From: CALSPH01 sp041690035
Lineage (GTDB): Bacteria > Bacteroidota > Bacteroidia > NS11-12g > UBA955
DNA: 64,000 nucleotides
NCBI GenBank assembly: GCA_041690035.1
Contig: JBDNFC010000081.1
Location: 3,750 to 67,749 of the forward strand
Direction: 5' to 3'
This document shows, piece after piece, positions 51,410 through 60,062 of this stretch (positions within the stretch are counted from its first letter, which is position 1; every line of letters starts with the position of its first letter). A program made the translations under genes and the position numbers. The notes beneath the pieces are model-generated. The model saw nothing but the letters and a program-made list of their open reading frames with translations, did no database searches and was not told the origin of the DNA.

Positions 51410-53322
51410 TGTATAAGTATCTTTTTTATTATTTTATGATTATTGGTATCTAATGTTATGCAAAAATATAACCCGGGTATTGGAATTAAAATCTCATGTT
51501 GTTTTTTAAACATGTCGCAAACTAAAATATTTTTGCCTAGCATATCTATTATCTGAAAATTAACGGGAATGTTAGATGTGATATTGATATAACTTCTGCT
51601 AGGATTTGGATAAATATTTACGCTTTCTAATTGATCAATAGTTCGAGCTTTGGTACTTTTAAAAATATATTTATCAATAAGCGGGCGCATCATTAATGCC
51701 CCTTTAAATACAGGGTTTAATTTTTGCCAAAAACCCAACAAATCGTAATAAATTTCTGGTTGATAATTATTAAAGTCATTATAATTTTCGTCCCAGCCAA
51801 TATTAAGTATAAAGCTACTATTTTGCTGCCAGCCAATGAAAAAATCCCCAGCAGGCAGAAATATTGCAGAATCTAATAAGAAGGTGCTAAACCCATGAAT
51901 GGTATCTCTATAAGCTGGCACTGCATTAATTCTAGCTAATACAATATTCGATTTTCCGCTTGCATTATTTATTTCTTTCCAAAGTATAAGCTGAAATGGT
52001 CTAAAGGTGACGGCTTCTATGGCTTGGTTAAAAAAAACATCAAATCCTCTAAAAGTATCTGCTTTGGCTAAGGTGTATTTTATTGCGACAAATCCAGGAC
52101 CATTAGGCAATGATGCATAATCTAAGCCAAAACTTGCCTCTGCCGAACCGTCATCGTATGCATAATAATCATCAAATTTCTGCAATTGTGTAATCGAATT
52201 GTTGTTAAACAAAGAGTTATATGCACTTTGCTCTGTTACATCATTACCAGGTGAATTAATTGTGTAATTATTTCTAATAGAAGGTGTATCGCCTACTAGA
52301 GTATTCATTGCAAATGCCGAATAAGTAACTGTGCTATCGCCATTTTGATTAATATTTAGGTTTCTAGAAGTAAACGGAACAAAATCTATTCTTGTATTAA
52401 CATCGTTAAACGACTCTGATTGCACAGATGCAAAAACAACTCCTGCCCTACTATTATTTCTAAAATACACTTTTCTTGAACTTGCAGTATACAAGCCGGG
52501 ATTAATCTTAAAATGGCTATATGGCATGCATGAATACTTGCTTAACAAACCTGTTGGCTTTCTTGTAAAAGATACATCTTGTATCAGTGTATCTTTAAAA
52601 CCCCTAGCCGCAGCAAACTGAATATAATCTAGGTGATAATGATTCATGTTTCCACTAGTTTTTACAAAATTAATAAACCTAAACCTAAATTTGCCATGCA
52701 AAAACCGTGGAGCTAAAATACCAATAAAAAATTGACGAAACTGAGGCGCTTGATTCCCAGATAACCGCCAAACAGATTGCCAATTAAAATTATTGTCTAA
52801 AAATTGTAATACTATAGAATCTTGAGTTTCGGGAGCATCGCCATATCCACCCGATTGTACAAAAAAACTAAGATAAATGCTATCGGACAATGAATAATTT
52901 ATGCGATTCATACCCACTATTCGGTCTAGAAGGTTAATGTTCTGGGATGAAAGTGTATCTGCTGCAACGCTAACAAATTTGCTTAAAGGTCCGTATGGTT
53001 GTCCTATTGCATTGATGTGATCAAAAGTGGCAACTCCTTGACTAATTACATTTTTTCCGTAATTGTTATTGATAAAAACTGTATTATCTGTCCAAAGGCG
53101 TTGGTCAGGATAAATATTGTTTAAAGGATAAGAAAAATCATCGAAAAAAGGAAGACTTAAAGAATCGCTGCTCAATTGAGCTATTTGAAACAGTGATTTT
53201 CTTGCAAAGTTTTGATTAAAAAGTGCCGCGTTCTGATTGGGCATATACAATCTAGGCCCTTGAGAAAATCCATAAAATATTTGGACAAAAAAGAAAAAAA
53301 ATAGTAAATATCGTTTAATCAT
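51406..53322 (-). CDS. Large secreted protein with T9SS type A sorting domain
   Basis: A 638-residue protein from the ATG at 53322 (a TTG at 53340 is in frame but gives a poorer signal). The signal peptide is KRYLLFFFFFVQIFYGFSQ. The body has no named domain that I recognise. It contains segments such as LPFFDDFSYP, RNNSRAGVVFASVQ and YYAYDDGSAEASFGLDY, which resemble secreted Bacteroidota propeller or lectin-like proteins. The C-terminus has NIYPNPSRSYINI and a final KIIKKILIQ, the T9SS type A sorting domain, so it is exported across the outer membrane. Its stop overlaps the rhodanese start. Confidence 0.85.
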   Translation of the reverse strand: MIKRYLLFFFFFVQIFYGFSQGPRLYMPNQNAALFNQNFARKSLFQIAQLSSDSLSLPFFDDFSYPLNNIYPDQRLWTDNTVFINNNYGKNVISQGVATFDHINAIGQPYGPLSKFVSVAADTLSSQNINLLDRIVGMNRINYSLSDSIYLSFFVQSGGYGDAPETQDSIVLQFLDNNFNWQSVWRLSGNQAPQFRQFFIGILAPRFLHGKFRFRFINFVKTSGNMNHYHLDYIQFAAARGFKDTLIQDVSFTRKPTGLLSKYSCMPYSHFKINPGLYTASSRKVYFRNNSRAGVVFASVQSESFNDVNTRIDFVPFTSRNLNINQNGDSTVTYSAFAMNTLVGDTPSIRNNYTINSPGNDVTEQSAYNSLFNNNSITQLQKFDDYYAYDDGSAEASFGLDYASLPNGPGFVAIKYTLAKADTFRGFDVFFNQAIEAVTFRPFQLILWKEINNASGKSNIVLARINAVPAYRDTIHGFSTFLLDSAIFLPAGDFFIGWQQNSSFILNIGWDENYNDFNNYQPEIYYDLLGFWQKLNPVFKGALMMRPLIDKYIFKSTKARTIDQLESVNIYPNPSRSYINITSNIPVNFQIIDMLGKNILVCDMFKKQHEILIPIPGLYFCITLDTNNHKIIKKILIQ

Positions 53323-53340
53323 GTAGTTAATTATTTCCAA

Positions 53341-54003
53341 TTAGTTATCAGTGTTTGCCGAAAAGGTATCTTTCTTATTTTTTTCAATTTTATTCTTAAG
53401 TTTATCATTCATTATACCATCTTTATATTGCCAACCTTCTATTTGCATGCTATCTACTCCATTTATATAAACGCTATCAATATCAATATATTTTGAGACC
53501 CATAAATCTATTTTTGCACCTTTTTCTATTAACTTACCGCTTACAATTGTATCTCCTTTAAAAAACTGTTTCAAAACTACCCCCGTTCCAAGCAATGACG
53601 GTTTTTCTACGATATTACCCAGCATTAAACCAGCATTTGTTAATAAAGCCTTTGCTAAGTTTATAGAGTTATCTTTTAATTTCGGCATTCTTACTTTTGG
53701 TTTTGCCAAAGAGTTGATGGTTAAGTAAATTTTACGCCCTTCTTTTACCTCTTGCCCTGGATCTGGATCTTGCTCCGTAATACTCATTTTTTTAAAATCT
53801 CCGGTATAAACAGAATCTTGAATGATGGGCTCCAATCCTACATTCTCTAAAGTTTTTATTGCCTCTAAATAATTTAGTTTTTTAACATTTGGAATTTTTA
53901 CTCTTGTGCCATGATTGGTATACCTCCTGATTGATTGTTCTAAAACAAACAATAAAAATACTGAAAGCAATATAGCTAAAAAGATATTTTTTATAAATTT
54001 CAT
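53341..54003 (-). CDS. Membrane-anchored protein with two PASTA domains
   Basis: A 220-residue protein from the ATG at 54003 with one N-terminal membrane helix (FLAILLSVFLLFVL). Two PASTA domains follow: about 38-105 (VKIPNVKKLNYLEAIKTLENVGL) and about 107-180 (VRMPKLKDNSINLAKALLTNAGL). A Lys/Asp-rich tail follows. PASTA domains bind peptidoglycan. No kinase or transpeptidase domain is attached, which is the usual small form in Bacteroidota. It begins an operon with the T9SS cargo, rhodanese and cytochrome, and has a clear -7 element 17 nt before the ATG. Confidence 0.88.
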   Translation of the reverse strand: MKFIKNIFLAILLSVFLLFVLEQSIRRYTNHGTRVKIPNVKKLNYLEAIKTLENVGLEPIIQDSVYTGDFKKMSITEQDPDPGQEVKEGRKIYLTINSLAKPKVRMPKLKDNSINLAKALLTNAGLMLGNIVEKPSLLGTGVVLKQFFKGDTIVSGKLIEKGAKIDLWVSKYIDIDSVYINGVDSMQIEGWQYKDGIMNDKLKNKIEKNKKDTFSANTDN

Positions 54004-54019
54004 CAATCAATATTTTGTG

Positions 54020-54027
54020 CAAAGATA
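54020..54027 (-). promoter_or_regulatory. -7 element TATCTTTG for the PASTA/T9SS/rhodanese/cytochrome operon
   Basis: Exact TAnnTTTG on the minus strand; its last G is 17 nt before the ATG at 54003. Confidence 0.6.
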
Positions 54028-54145
54028 CTATTTATGGTTATAATACTAATGGTAATTTTTTTCCTTAAATATAAAAGTAAACATCATTTATTGCACTAAC
54101 TAAATGATGCGAAAAATATTTCTGAATTGCTAAAAAACAAAAAAA

Positions 54146-54236
54146 GGCAAGTAAATATCGCACCGCTACAACCGCCTACCCTTGCTGTTTTCCAACCCTG
54201 GGGGAGTTTAGCAGGAGCTGGTCGTACCTACTTGCC
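54146..54236 (-). ncRNA. ffs: Signal recognition particle RNA (small bacterial type)
   Basis: A 91-nt hairpin RNA whose ends pair, GGCAAGTA (5') with TACTTGCC (3'). The apical part reads CAGG-GTT-GGAA-AAC-AGCA-AGG, the same plan as the E. coli 4.5S core CAGG-UCC-GGAA-GGA-AGCA-GCC: a GGAA tetraloop closed by three pairs, then the asymmetric AGCA/CAGG loop that binds Ffh. A minus-strand -7 element TATCTTTG ends 5 nt before the RNA, and a T run follows its 3' end, acting as the terminator. FtsY, the receptor, is encoded at 42023. Confidence 0.9.
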
Positions 54237-54240
54237 ACTG

Positions 54241-54274
54241 CAAAGATAATATAAATATGTGCTAACAATACAAA
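54241..54274 (-). promoter_or_regulatory. Promoter of the SRP RNA
   Basis: TATCTTTG on the minus strand at 54248-54241, with TTTG at 54274-54271 upstream (22-nt spacer). Its last G is 5 nt from the predicted RNA 5' end. This shows how far downstream of this element transcription starts. Confidence 0.75.
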
Positions 54275-54702
54275 AATATTTTGTTTTTTAAAATCTTAAA
54301 GGGTTATAAATTTGTATTCCATCACGTTAGCAAAAATATTCAATTTACTTTTATCACGAAATTTAACCATAAAAAATGTTTATAAGTTCTATTTACTTAG
54401 ATAAAATGAAAAAATATTGTGTCAGAAGCCTCCTACTTTATCAAAAAAAATTGCAAAAATTAGCTCTTATTTCAAAATAAATATAAGTCAAATACGCAAA
54501 ACGCTCTTTGCAATGAATTAGATATCAATACTCAATCTATGGTGTTCTGCTATCATATTTTTTTATAGAAATTATAAAGCATGTAATAGCAAATAAAATT
54601 GCACCAATTTTACTAATTTCTCTCTTAAAGTTAAAAATAAATGCACAAGATACTTTCAAGATTTTAAAATCAAGTTGAATAAGGTAAAGTTCATTAATCA
54701 AG
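54249..54702. other. Intergenic region without a recognised gene
   Basis: About 450 bp of AT-rich DNA between the SRP RNA promoter and dinB. A plus-strand TTTG (54280-54283), 23-nt spacer and TAAATTTG (54307-54314) form a good promoter with no frame behind it. A 60-codon frame (54537-54719, minus) overlapping the end of dinB has no support. Confidence 0.4.
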
Positions 54703-55860
54703 CTATACTTTCTTGCCACTCAATATTGAATTTGCTCTTTTGATTAAACCATGTCCAAATCTATTTTTCATGCGGTCTATTGCTTGGTAGAGGCCTATCA
54801 TCTCTTGGGTATCGTCAAACATATTTATTTGGTAGTTTCCCTGCACCAAGTGGGTAAATTTAATTCCCACAAGCCTAATAAGCATGCGCCTGCTATATGT
54901 TTTCTTAAATAGTTCCATCATAATGGGTAATATAACATGGTCTGCATTGGTATAAGAAATTTGCTGCTGCAAAGTATGGGTATCAAAATTGGCATACCTA
55001 ATTTTAATGCTTAGGCAAGCAGTAAGTTTTTGCTGCTGCCTAAGCTCAAAACAAAGTTTTTCTACCAGAGCCGCAATAACAGTATGAAGCATATACATAT
55101 CTATGGTGTCTTGCTGAAAAGTGCGCTCTGCCGACATTGATTTTTGTTCCCGATATGGTTTTACAGGACTATGATCTATTGCGTTTGCTTTTTGCCAAAC
55201 CCCCACACCATTTTTTCCTAACACTTTTTCCATCAATTGCAGGGGTATTTCTTGCACCGTTTGTATCTTTTCTATACCCAAGTTGCGCAGACTCTTGTAT
55301 GTTTCGGCACCTACCATGGGTATTTTACGAATAGATAATGGAGCCAAAAAAGGCTTTTCGGTTCCTTCCAAGATGTCTAACTGCCCTGCGGGTTTTGCTT
55401 GTCCTGTAGCAATTTTAGATACTGTTTTGTTGACAGATAAACCCATAGAAATAGGCAATCCTGTTTCGCTAATAATTTGCTTGCGCAGTGCTGTGGCTAT
55501 TTTAAAACATCCAAAAAACTTATCCATACCAGTCATATCTATATAAAACTCATCTATTGAAGATTTTTCATATAGGGGCACACTTTCTTTAATGATATCA
55601 GTAACCATGTGTGAATAATAGGTGTATTTATCAAAATCGCCTCTTAAAAACACAGCGTCTGGGCATAGGCTGCGTGCCATACGCATAGGCATAGCAGAGT
55701 GCACGCCATACTTTCGAGCCTCATAACTACAAGAAGATACTACACCCCTATCCCCCAATCCTCCAATAATTACTGGCTTGCCCACAATCTGTGGATGAAC
55801 TAAACGCTCCACAGAAACAAAAAAAGAGTCTAGGTCCATGTGTAGAATAGATCGCTTCAT
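54703..55860 (-). CDS. dinB: DNA polymerase IV (Y-family)
   Basis: A 385-residue Y-family translesion polymerase. The catalytic residues are the Asp in MDLDSFFVSVE and the Asp-Glu in YEKSSIDEFYIDMTG. SSCSYEARKYGVHSAMPMRMA is the finger/steric-gate region, GLSVNKTVSKIATGQAKPAG lies in the palm, and helix-hairpin-helix and little-finger domains follow. The length is at the usual size for DinB, and the C-terminus (LSGKKV) lacks a clear beta-clamp peptide. A palindrome at the predicted transcription start suggests damage-linked repression. Confidence 0.94.
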   Translation of the reverse strand: MKRSILHMDLDSFFVSVERLVHPQIVGKPVIIGGLGDRGVVSSCSYEARKYGVHSAMPMRMARSLCPDAVFLRGDFDKYTYYSHMVTDIIKESVPLYEKSSIDEFYIDMTGMDKFFGCFKIATALRKQIISETGLPISMGLSVNKTVSKIATGQAKPAGQLDILEGTEKPFLAPLSIRKIPMVGAETYKSLRNLGIEKIQTVQEIPLQLMEKVLGKNGVGVWQKANAIDHSPVKPYREQKSMSAERTFQQDTIDMYMLHTVIAALVEKLCFELRQQQKLTACLSIKIRYANFDTHTLQQQISYTNADHVILPIMMELFKKTYSRRMLIRLVGIKFTHLVQGNYQINMFDDTQEMIGLYQAIDRMKNRFGHGLIKRANSILSGKKV

Positions 55861-55870
55861 GATAATATTA

Positions 55871-55888
55871 TTGTCAATATAATGACAA
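55871..55888. promoter_or_regulatory. Palindromic operator candidate at the dinB start site
   Basis: TTGTCA and TGACAA form a perfect inverted repeat around ATATAA. It lies directly next to the -7 element at 55889-55896 and covers the predicted transcription start, where a repressor would block initiation. Confidence 0.5.
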
Positions 55889-55905
55889 CAAATATATCAA
55901 AAATA
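55889..55905 (-). promoter_or_regulatory. Two candidate -7 elements for dinB
   Basis: CAAATATA (55889-55896) and CAAAAATA (55898-55905) read TATATTTG and TATTTTTG on the minus strand; both match TAnnTTTG exactly. Confidence 0.5.
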
Positions 55906-55975
55906 AATTTAATTCTAAGTTTAATTTATTTTTTAGGTAAAAAAAATAAGCCTATAAACAACTTAGGCAATACTT

Positions 55976-56692
55976 TTATGAAATGGTGAATTTATAACCC
56001 ACACCACGCAAGCTTTTAAAAAAAACAGGATTATGAGGATCTTTTTCAAAATATTTTCTAAAAGCGAGTATAAAATTATCGATTGTTCTGGTAGATGGAT
56101 AAACTGTATAACCCCAAACAGTTTGCAATATTTTTTCTCTACTAACAACATCTCCTTCATTCTCTATAAGCACTTTTAGCAACATTACTTCTTTTTTTGT
56201 GAGGCTAAATGTCCCATTTATTCCTCTCGCCTCATAGGTTTGAAAATTAATATAATTTTCACTCCATTGGTATTCATCATAATTGGCTTTTGCACTATTA
56301 TTTTCAGAGCGGTTTACCGATTTATTAACTTTAATAATAAGTTCTTCCAAATTAAATGGCTTTGATAAATAATCATCCCCACCTTTTTTTAACCCCACAA
56401 TTCTATCTTCCGGAGTACCCTTTGCAGATACGAAAATAATGGGCACTTGATTATTAACAAGCCTGATGGCCTCGCAAACCTCTATACCACTAACACCTGG
56501 CAACATGATATCAAGCACTACTGTATCAAATTTTTCTTCTTTAAACCGCTGTATAGCACTGATTCCATTGTATTCAGAAATTACTTTAAAGCCATCCATT
56601 TCTAAATTTAGTTTTACCAAATCATTTAAATCTTCTTCGTCTTCTACTAGCAGTATCCGTGCTTTAGGTTTATTTAGTGGTTTGTTATTCAT
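55976..56692 (-). CDS. OmpR/PhoB-family response regulator
   Basis: A 238-residue regulator. The receiver domain (about 10-125) has ILLVEDEEDLNDL, phosphoacceptor Asp61 in VVLDIMLPG, Thr/Ser in IFVSAKG, and Lys in YLSKPFN. A winged-helix DNA-binding domain (about 140-238) ends TIDNFILAFRKYFEKDPHNPVFFKSLRGVGYKF. It is 5 bp downstream of a sensor kinase and on the same strand, so the two form a two-component system. Its targets are unknown. Confidence 0.93.
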   Translation of the reverse strand: MNNKPLNKPKARILLVEDEEDLNDLVKLNLEMDGFKVISEYNGISAIQRFKEEKFDTVVLDIMLPGVSGIEVCEAIRLVNNQVPIIFVSAKGTPEDRIVGLKKGGDDYLSKPFNLEELIIKVNKSVNRSENNSAKANYDEYQWSENYINFQTYEARGINGTFSLTKKEVMLLKVLIENEGDVVSREKILQTVWGYTVYPSTRTIDNFILAFRKYFEKDPHNPVFFKSLRGVGYKFTIS

Positions 56693-56697
56693 TTTAT

Positions 56698-57801
56698 TTA
56701 TTTTTTAAACGTGAGGATAAAGATGGAGCCTTTGGGTGTATTGTCCTTTATATAGATCTGTGCCTTGTTTAGTTTTAGTATTTGTTTTACCAAATATAGC
56801 CCAAGACCTGTTCCCTTAGTGATGCGGGTATCTTCATTTCCAACCCTATAAAATTTTTCAAAAACCCGTTTTTTATCATTGCTGTTAATTCCCAATCCTT
56901 GATCTGAAATTTTTACATACTTTTTTCCTTGTTTTTCGGCACCAATAATATCTATTGTACTATTAACGGGGCTATATTTTAAGGCGTTATCTATCAAATT
57001 ACTTAAGCAAATATCAAGTGTAAGACGATCGGCAGCCACAGAAAGGTTGTCTGGGATATTAATATTTATTTTAAAATTTGCTTTTAGAGAATTTGGAATC
57101 CTGCGAATAATATCCTCAACCAATTTTTTAAGGTTATTTGATTCAATACTTTTTTTATATTGGCTACCCTCTATTCTAGTCAGCAATAACATTCTATCAA
57201 TCAAGTCTGTGAGCCTATTGGCATTTTGATCAATTTTTAGGAGCAAATCTGTTTTTGTTGTTTTATCTAGTTTTTCATCATTGTGTGTCAATGTTTGTGC
57301 TACTAATTTTATTGCAGTTACTGGCGTTTTTAACTCATGCGATACAGACAGTAAAAAATTATTTTGCTGTTTGCTTAAATTTAGAATTCTATTGATGCTA
57401 ATAAATAACCACATTACCCCTATACCGATAATAACAAACATGGTTAATCCTTCCGCAATATACTTTATTTTCTCTTTTTTTAACCAAGCGTCATGCTTTC
57501 TTATTACAGCTTGACATACTTTAAAATCAGGTTTTCCATCACTATTGTATACCAAAACCAAATCTGGGCAATGTTTTATTGCATAATTTTTTAACGCTTC
57601 TTGTTTATAAACTGCAGCGGTATCTAAGTGCAAGGCTTTGTGCATTTTTTTGCAATGCTCCTTTGCTGCAAAATGCTCATTTTGCAGCCTTACACCATAC
57701 AATTCTTTACTTAATTTGACGAGTGAATAAGTCCACCAAATAAAAAAAGCGAATATATAGCATAAAACGAAAACGAGCCAAAATTTTATATTTTTTTGCA
57801 T
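56698..57801 (-). CDS. Sensor histidine kinase with a cysteine-bearing periplasmic domain
   Basis: A 367-residue kinase. Two membrane helices (about 8-28 and 118-135) frame a periplasmic domain of about 85 residues with three Cys (50, 78 and 96). The cytoplasmic part has the H box SVSHELKTPVTAIKL (His155), N box LSNLIDNALKYS, G1 ISDQGLGIN, F box FEKFYRVG and G2 GTGLGLYLV. No PAS or HAMP domain is obvious. It pairs with the adjacent OmpR-type regulator and is divergent from porX, so a link to T9SS control is possible but unproven. Confidence 0.92.
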   Translation of the reverse strand: MQKNIKFWLVFVLCYIFAFFIWWTYSLVKLSKELYGVRLQNEHFAAKEHCKKMHKALHLDTAAVYKQEALKNYAIKHCPDLVLVYNSDGKPDFKVCQAVIRKHDAWLKKEKIKYIAEGLTMFVIIGIGVMWLFISINRILNLSKQQNNFLLSVSHELKTPVTAIKLVAQTLTHNDEKLDKTTKTDLLLKIDQNANRLTDLIDRMLLLTRIEGSQYKKSIESNNLKKLVEDIIRRIPNSLKANFKININIPDNLSVAADRLTLDICLSNLIDNALKYSPVNSTIDIIGAEKQGKKYVKISDQGLGINSNDKKRVFEKFYRVGNEDTRITKGTGLGLYLVKQILKLNKAQIYIKDNTPKGSIFILTFKK

Positions 57802-58041
57802 ATCAGTTTTTTTAACTTTCTATTTTTTGCTACAAATTAACACAATAACAACCCATTGTGTTTTTTTATTTATACTCATTGCAATCATATTTATCTAAAA
57901 ACTTGTTATTTCAGGTAAAACAAAGCTATTTTTTTATGAATGTTCCATTTATGTTGCAATATACAGCCTGGTTTTTTATATAACTATTCAAATACTAAAA
58001 AGATAATAAGCCCGTTTATAATATATACAGAATTAAAAAAT

Positions 58042-58049
58042 TAACTTTG
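58042..58049 (+). promoter_or_regulatory. -7 element TAACTTTG abutting porX
   Basis: Exact TAnnTTTG; its last G is 7 nt before the ATG at 58056. It contains the TTG (58047) of the longest open frame, excluding that start. Confidence 0.55.
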
Positions 58050-58055
58050 CACAAT

Positions 58056-59609
58056 ATGGAAAAAACAACAATACTATGGGTGGATGATGAGATAGATTTA
58101 TTAATGCCCCATATTATTTTTTTAGAAAATAAAGGATATCAAGTGCTCAAAGTTAATAATGGCCATGATGCACTAGAAATGTGCAATGCCCAAGACCTAG
58201 ATCTAGTGTTATTGGACGAAAACATGCCAGGACTTAGCGGATTAGAAACCCTGCTTCAGCTAAAAGACATTAAACCAGACTTGCCAGTGGTAATGATTAC
58301 AAAAAATGAGGAAGAGCATATTATGGAAGAAGCCATAGGTTCAAAAATTAGTGATTATTTGATAAAACCGGTAAACCCAAACCAAATATTACATTCAATA
58401 AAAAAAATACTAGATAAAGGACGCATATTTACAGAAAAAGCCACCTCTAGGTATATGCAAGAGTTTAGAAACATCAGTATGCAACTAATGGACAATATGA
58501 GCATAGAAGAGTGGATGAGTATATATAAAAAACTTACATATTGGTCGTTAGAGATAGAAAACACTAAAGAAGAGGGATTAAAAAGTATTTGGGAAACTCA
58601 AATGGTAGAAGCCAATGCTAATTTTTCGAAATTTATAGAAAAAAACTATTCTAATATGTTATCTAAAACAGGTGACGATCAAATGGTGATGAGCCATGAC
58701 CTATTGCGTAGAAATGTGATACCACTTGTTGAAGAAAAACCTGTTTTCTTTATTTTGATAGATAACTTACGCTACGACCAATGGAAAACACTAGCACCAT
58801 TGATAGCAGAAAAATTTAAAATCACTAAAGACGATCTTTACCTTAGCACGCTACCCACAACGACTCAATATTGTAGAAATAGTATTTTTAGTGGCCTGCT
58901 TCCTAGTGATATTTATAAGCGTTTTCCAGATAAATGGAGTTTTGATGAGGATGAGGGAGGAAAAAACAATTTTGAAGACTTCTTTTTAGAAGATTTACTG
59001 AAAAGATTGCGCTTTGATAAAAAATTTAGTTATCAAAAAATTGTTAAACTGCATCAGGCAAAAGAGATGTCAGAAAATATTCATAATTTATTTACCAATC
59101 AATTAAATGTAATTGTCTATAATTTTGTGGATGCCCTCTCTCATGCCCGCACTGACAGCCATGTAATCAGAGAATTGGCGGAGGATGAGTCTGCCTATCG
59201 CAGCCTTACGCTGAGTTGGTTTAAACATTCTCCTTTGTGGGATACCCTACAATCTCTATCAGAAAAAGCATGCAGGGTTATTATTACCACAGATCATGGA
59301 TCTGTTAAAGTAAAGGAAGCAAGGAAAATAGTTGGAGACAAAAACACCACAACCAATCTAAGGTATAAGCAAGGAAAAAGCCTTAGCTATAACCCAAAAG
59401 AAGTTTATGAAATAAAAAATCCAGACTTAGTGCACTTGCCTAAAAGCAATATGAGCACTTCTTACGTTTTTGCTAAAAACAATGATTTTTTTGCATACCC
59501 AAATAATTATAATCATTATGTAAATTATTATAAAAACACATTGCAGCACGGGGGTATTTCGCTTGAAGAGATGTTGATTCCATTTATAATTCTAGATACC
59601 AATAGTTAA
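58056..59609 (+). CDS. porX: PorX, T9SS response regulator with PglZ phosphodiesterase domain
   Basis: A 517-residue PorX. The receiver domain has ILWVDDEIDLL, Asp54 in VLLDENMPG and Lys in YLIKPVN. A helical linker (about 120-195) leads to the PglZ/alkaline-phosphatase-like domain (about 200-515) with LIDNLRYDQW, the catalytic Thr in LSTLPTTTQYCRNSIF, IITTDHGS with metal-binding Asp/His, and HGGISLEEMLIPF. PorX controls expression of type IX secretion genes and also has phosphodiesterase activity. The ATG at 58056 replaces an upstream TTG that lies within the promoter. tsaE follows 9 bp downstream. Confidence 0.95.
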   Translation: MEKTTILWVDDEIDLLMPHIIFLENKGYQVLKVNNGHDALEMCNAQDLDLVLLDENMPGLSGLETLLQLKDIKPDLPVVMITKNEEEHIMEEAIGSKISDYLIKPVNPNQILHSIKKILDKGRIFTEKATSRYMQEFRNISMQLMDNMSIEEWMSIYKKLTYWSLEIENTKEEGLKSIWETQMVEANANFSKFIEKNYSNMLSKTGDDQMVMSHDLLRRNVIPLVEEKPVFFILIDNLRYDQWKTLAPLIAEKFKITKDDLYLSTLPTTTQYCRNSIFSGLLPSDIYKRFPDKWSFDEDEGGKNNFEDFFLEDLLKRLRFDKKFSYQKIVKLHQAKEMSENIHNLFTNQLNVIVYNFVDALSHARTDSHVIRELAEDESAYRSLTLSWFKHSPLWDTLQSLSEKACRVIITTDHGSVKVKEARKIVGDKNTTTNLRYKQGKSLSYNPKEVYEIKNPDLVHLPKSNMSTSYVFAKNNDFFAYPNNYNHYVNYYKNTLQHGGISLEEMLIPFIILDTNS

Positions 59610-59618
59610 ATAAAAACT

Positions 59619-60029
59619 ATGTTTAAGGCGGTATATAATATTGAAAATATAGATGCTATTGCTAAACAAATTATTGAAAAAATTGATAAGAACTTAGTGC
59701 TTTTTAATGCAGAAATGGGGGCTGGCAAAACAACTTTAATTAAAGCTTTATGCAAGCAATTGGGGGCAAAGGGTACAATGTCGAGCCCTAGTTTTAGTAT
59801 TGTAAATGAATATTTTTTGACCTCAAATAAACTAATATATCACTTTGATTTTTATAGAATCAATGACCCATCAGAACTTTTTGAAATAGGAATTGATGAT
59901 TATATTAGTTCGAAACATTTATGTTTTATTGAGTGGCCCAATATTGCAAAAGATTTTTTACCCAAAGATGCTCATACCCTTTGCATCAATATATTAGATG
60001 AAAAAAGCAGAGAACTAATTTTTTTATAA
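59619..60029 (+). CDS. tsaE: TsaE, tRNA threonylcarbamoyladenosine biosynthesis ATPase
   Basis: A 136-residue TsaE. Walker A is EMGAGKTTLI, followed by SSPSFSIVNEY, HFDFYRINDPSELFEIGIDDY and CFIEWP (the Walker B-like Glu/Trp signature). TsaE regulates the TsaB-TsaD complex that makes t6A37 on ANN-decoding tRNAs, such as the CAU-anticodon tRNA at 14651. It is co-transcribed with porX, a common pairing in Bacteroidota. Confidence 0.95.
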   Translation: MFKAVYNIENIDAIAKQIIEKIDKNLVLFNAEMGAGKTTLIKALCKQLGAKGTMSSPSFSIVNEYFLTSNKLIYHFDFYRINDPSELFEIGIDDYISSKHLCFIEWPNIAKDFLPKDAHTLCINILDEKSRELIFL

Positions 60030-60062
60030 AAGTAAAATAGTAGTTAGAACAGAACAATTGAG

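Noticed and set aside
54537..54719. 60-residue frame on the minus strand overlapping the end of dinB
   Set aside because: It starts at GTG inside dinB, is composed of AT-rich sequence, and has no recognisable family or promoter.
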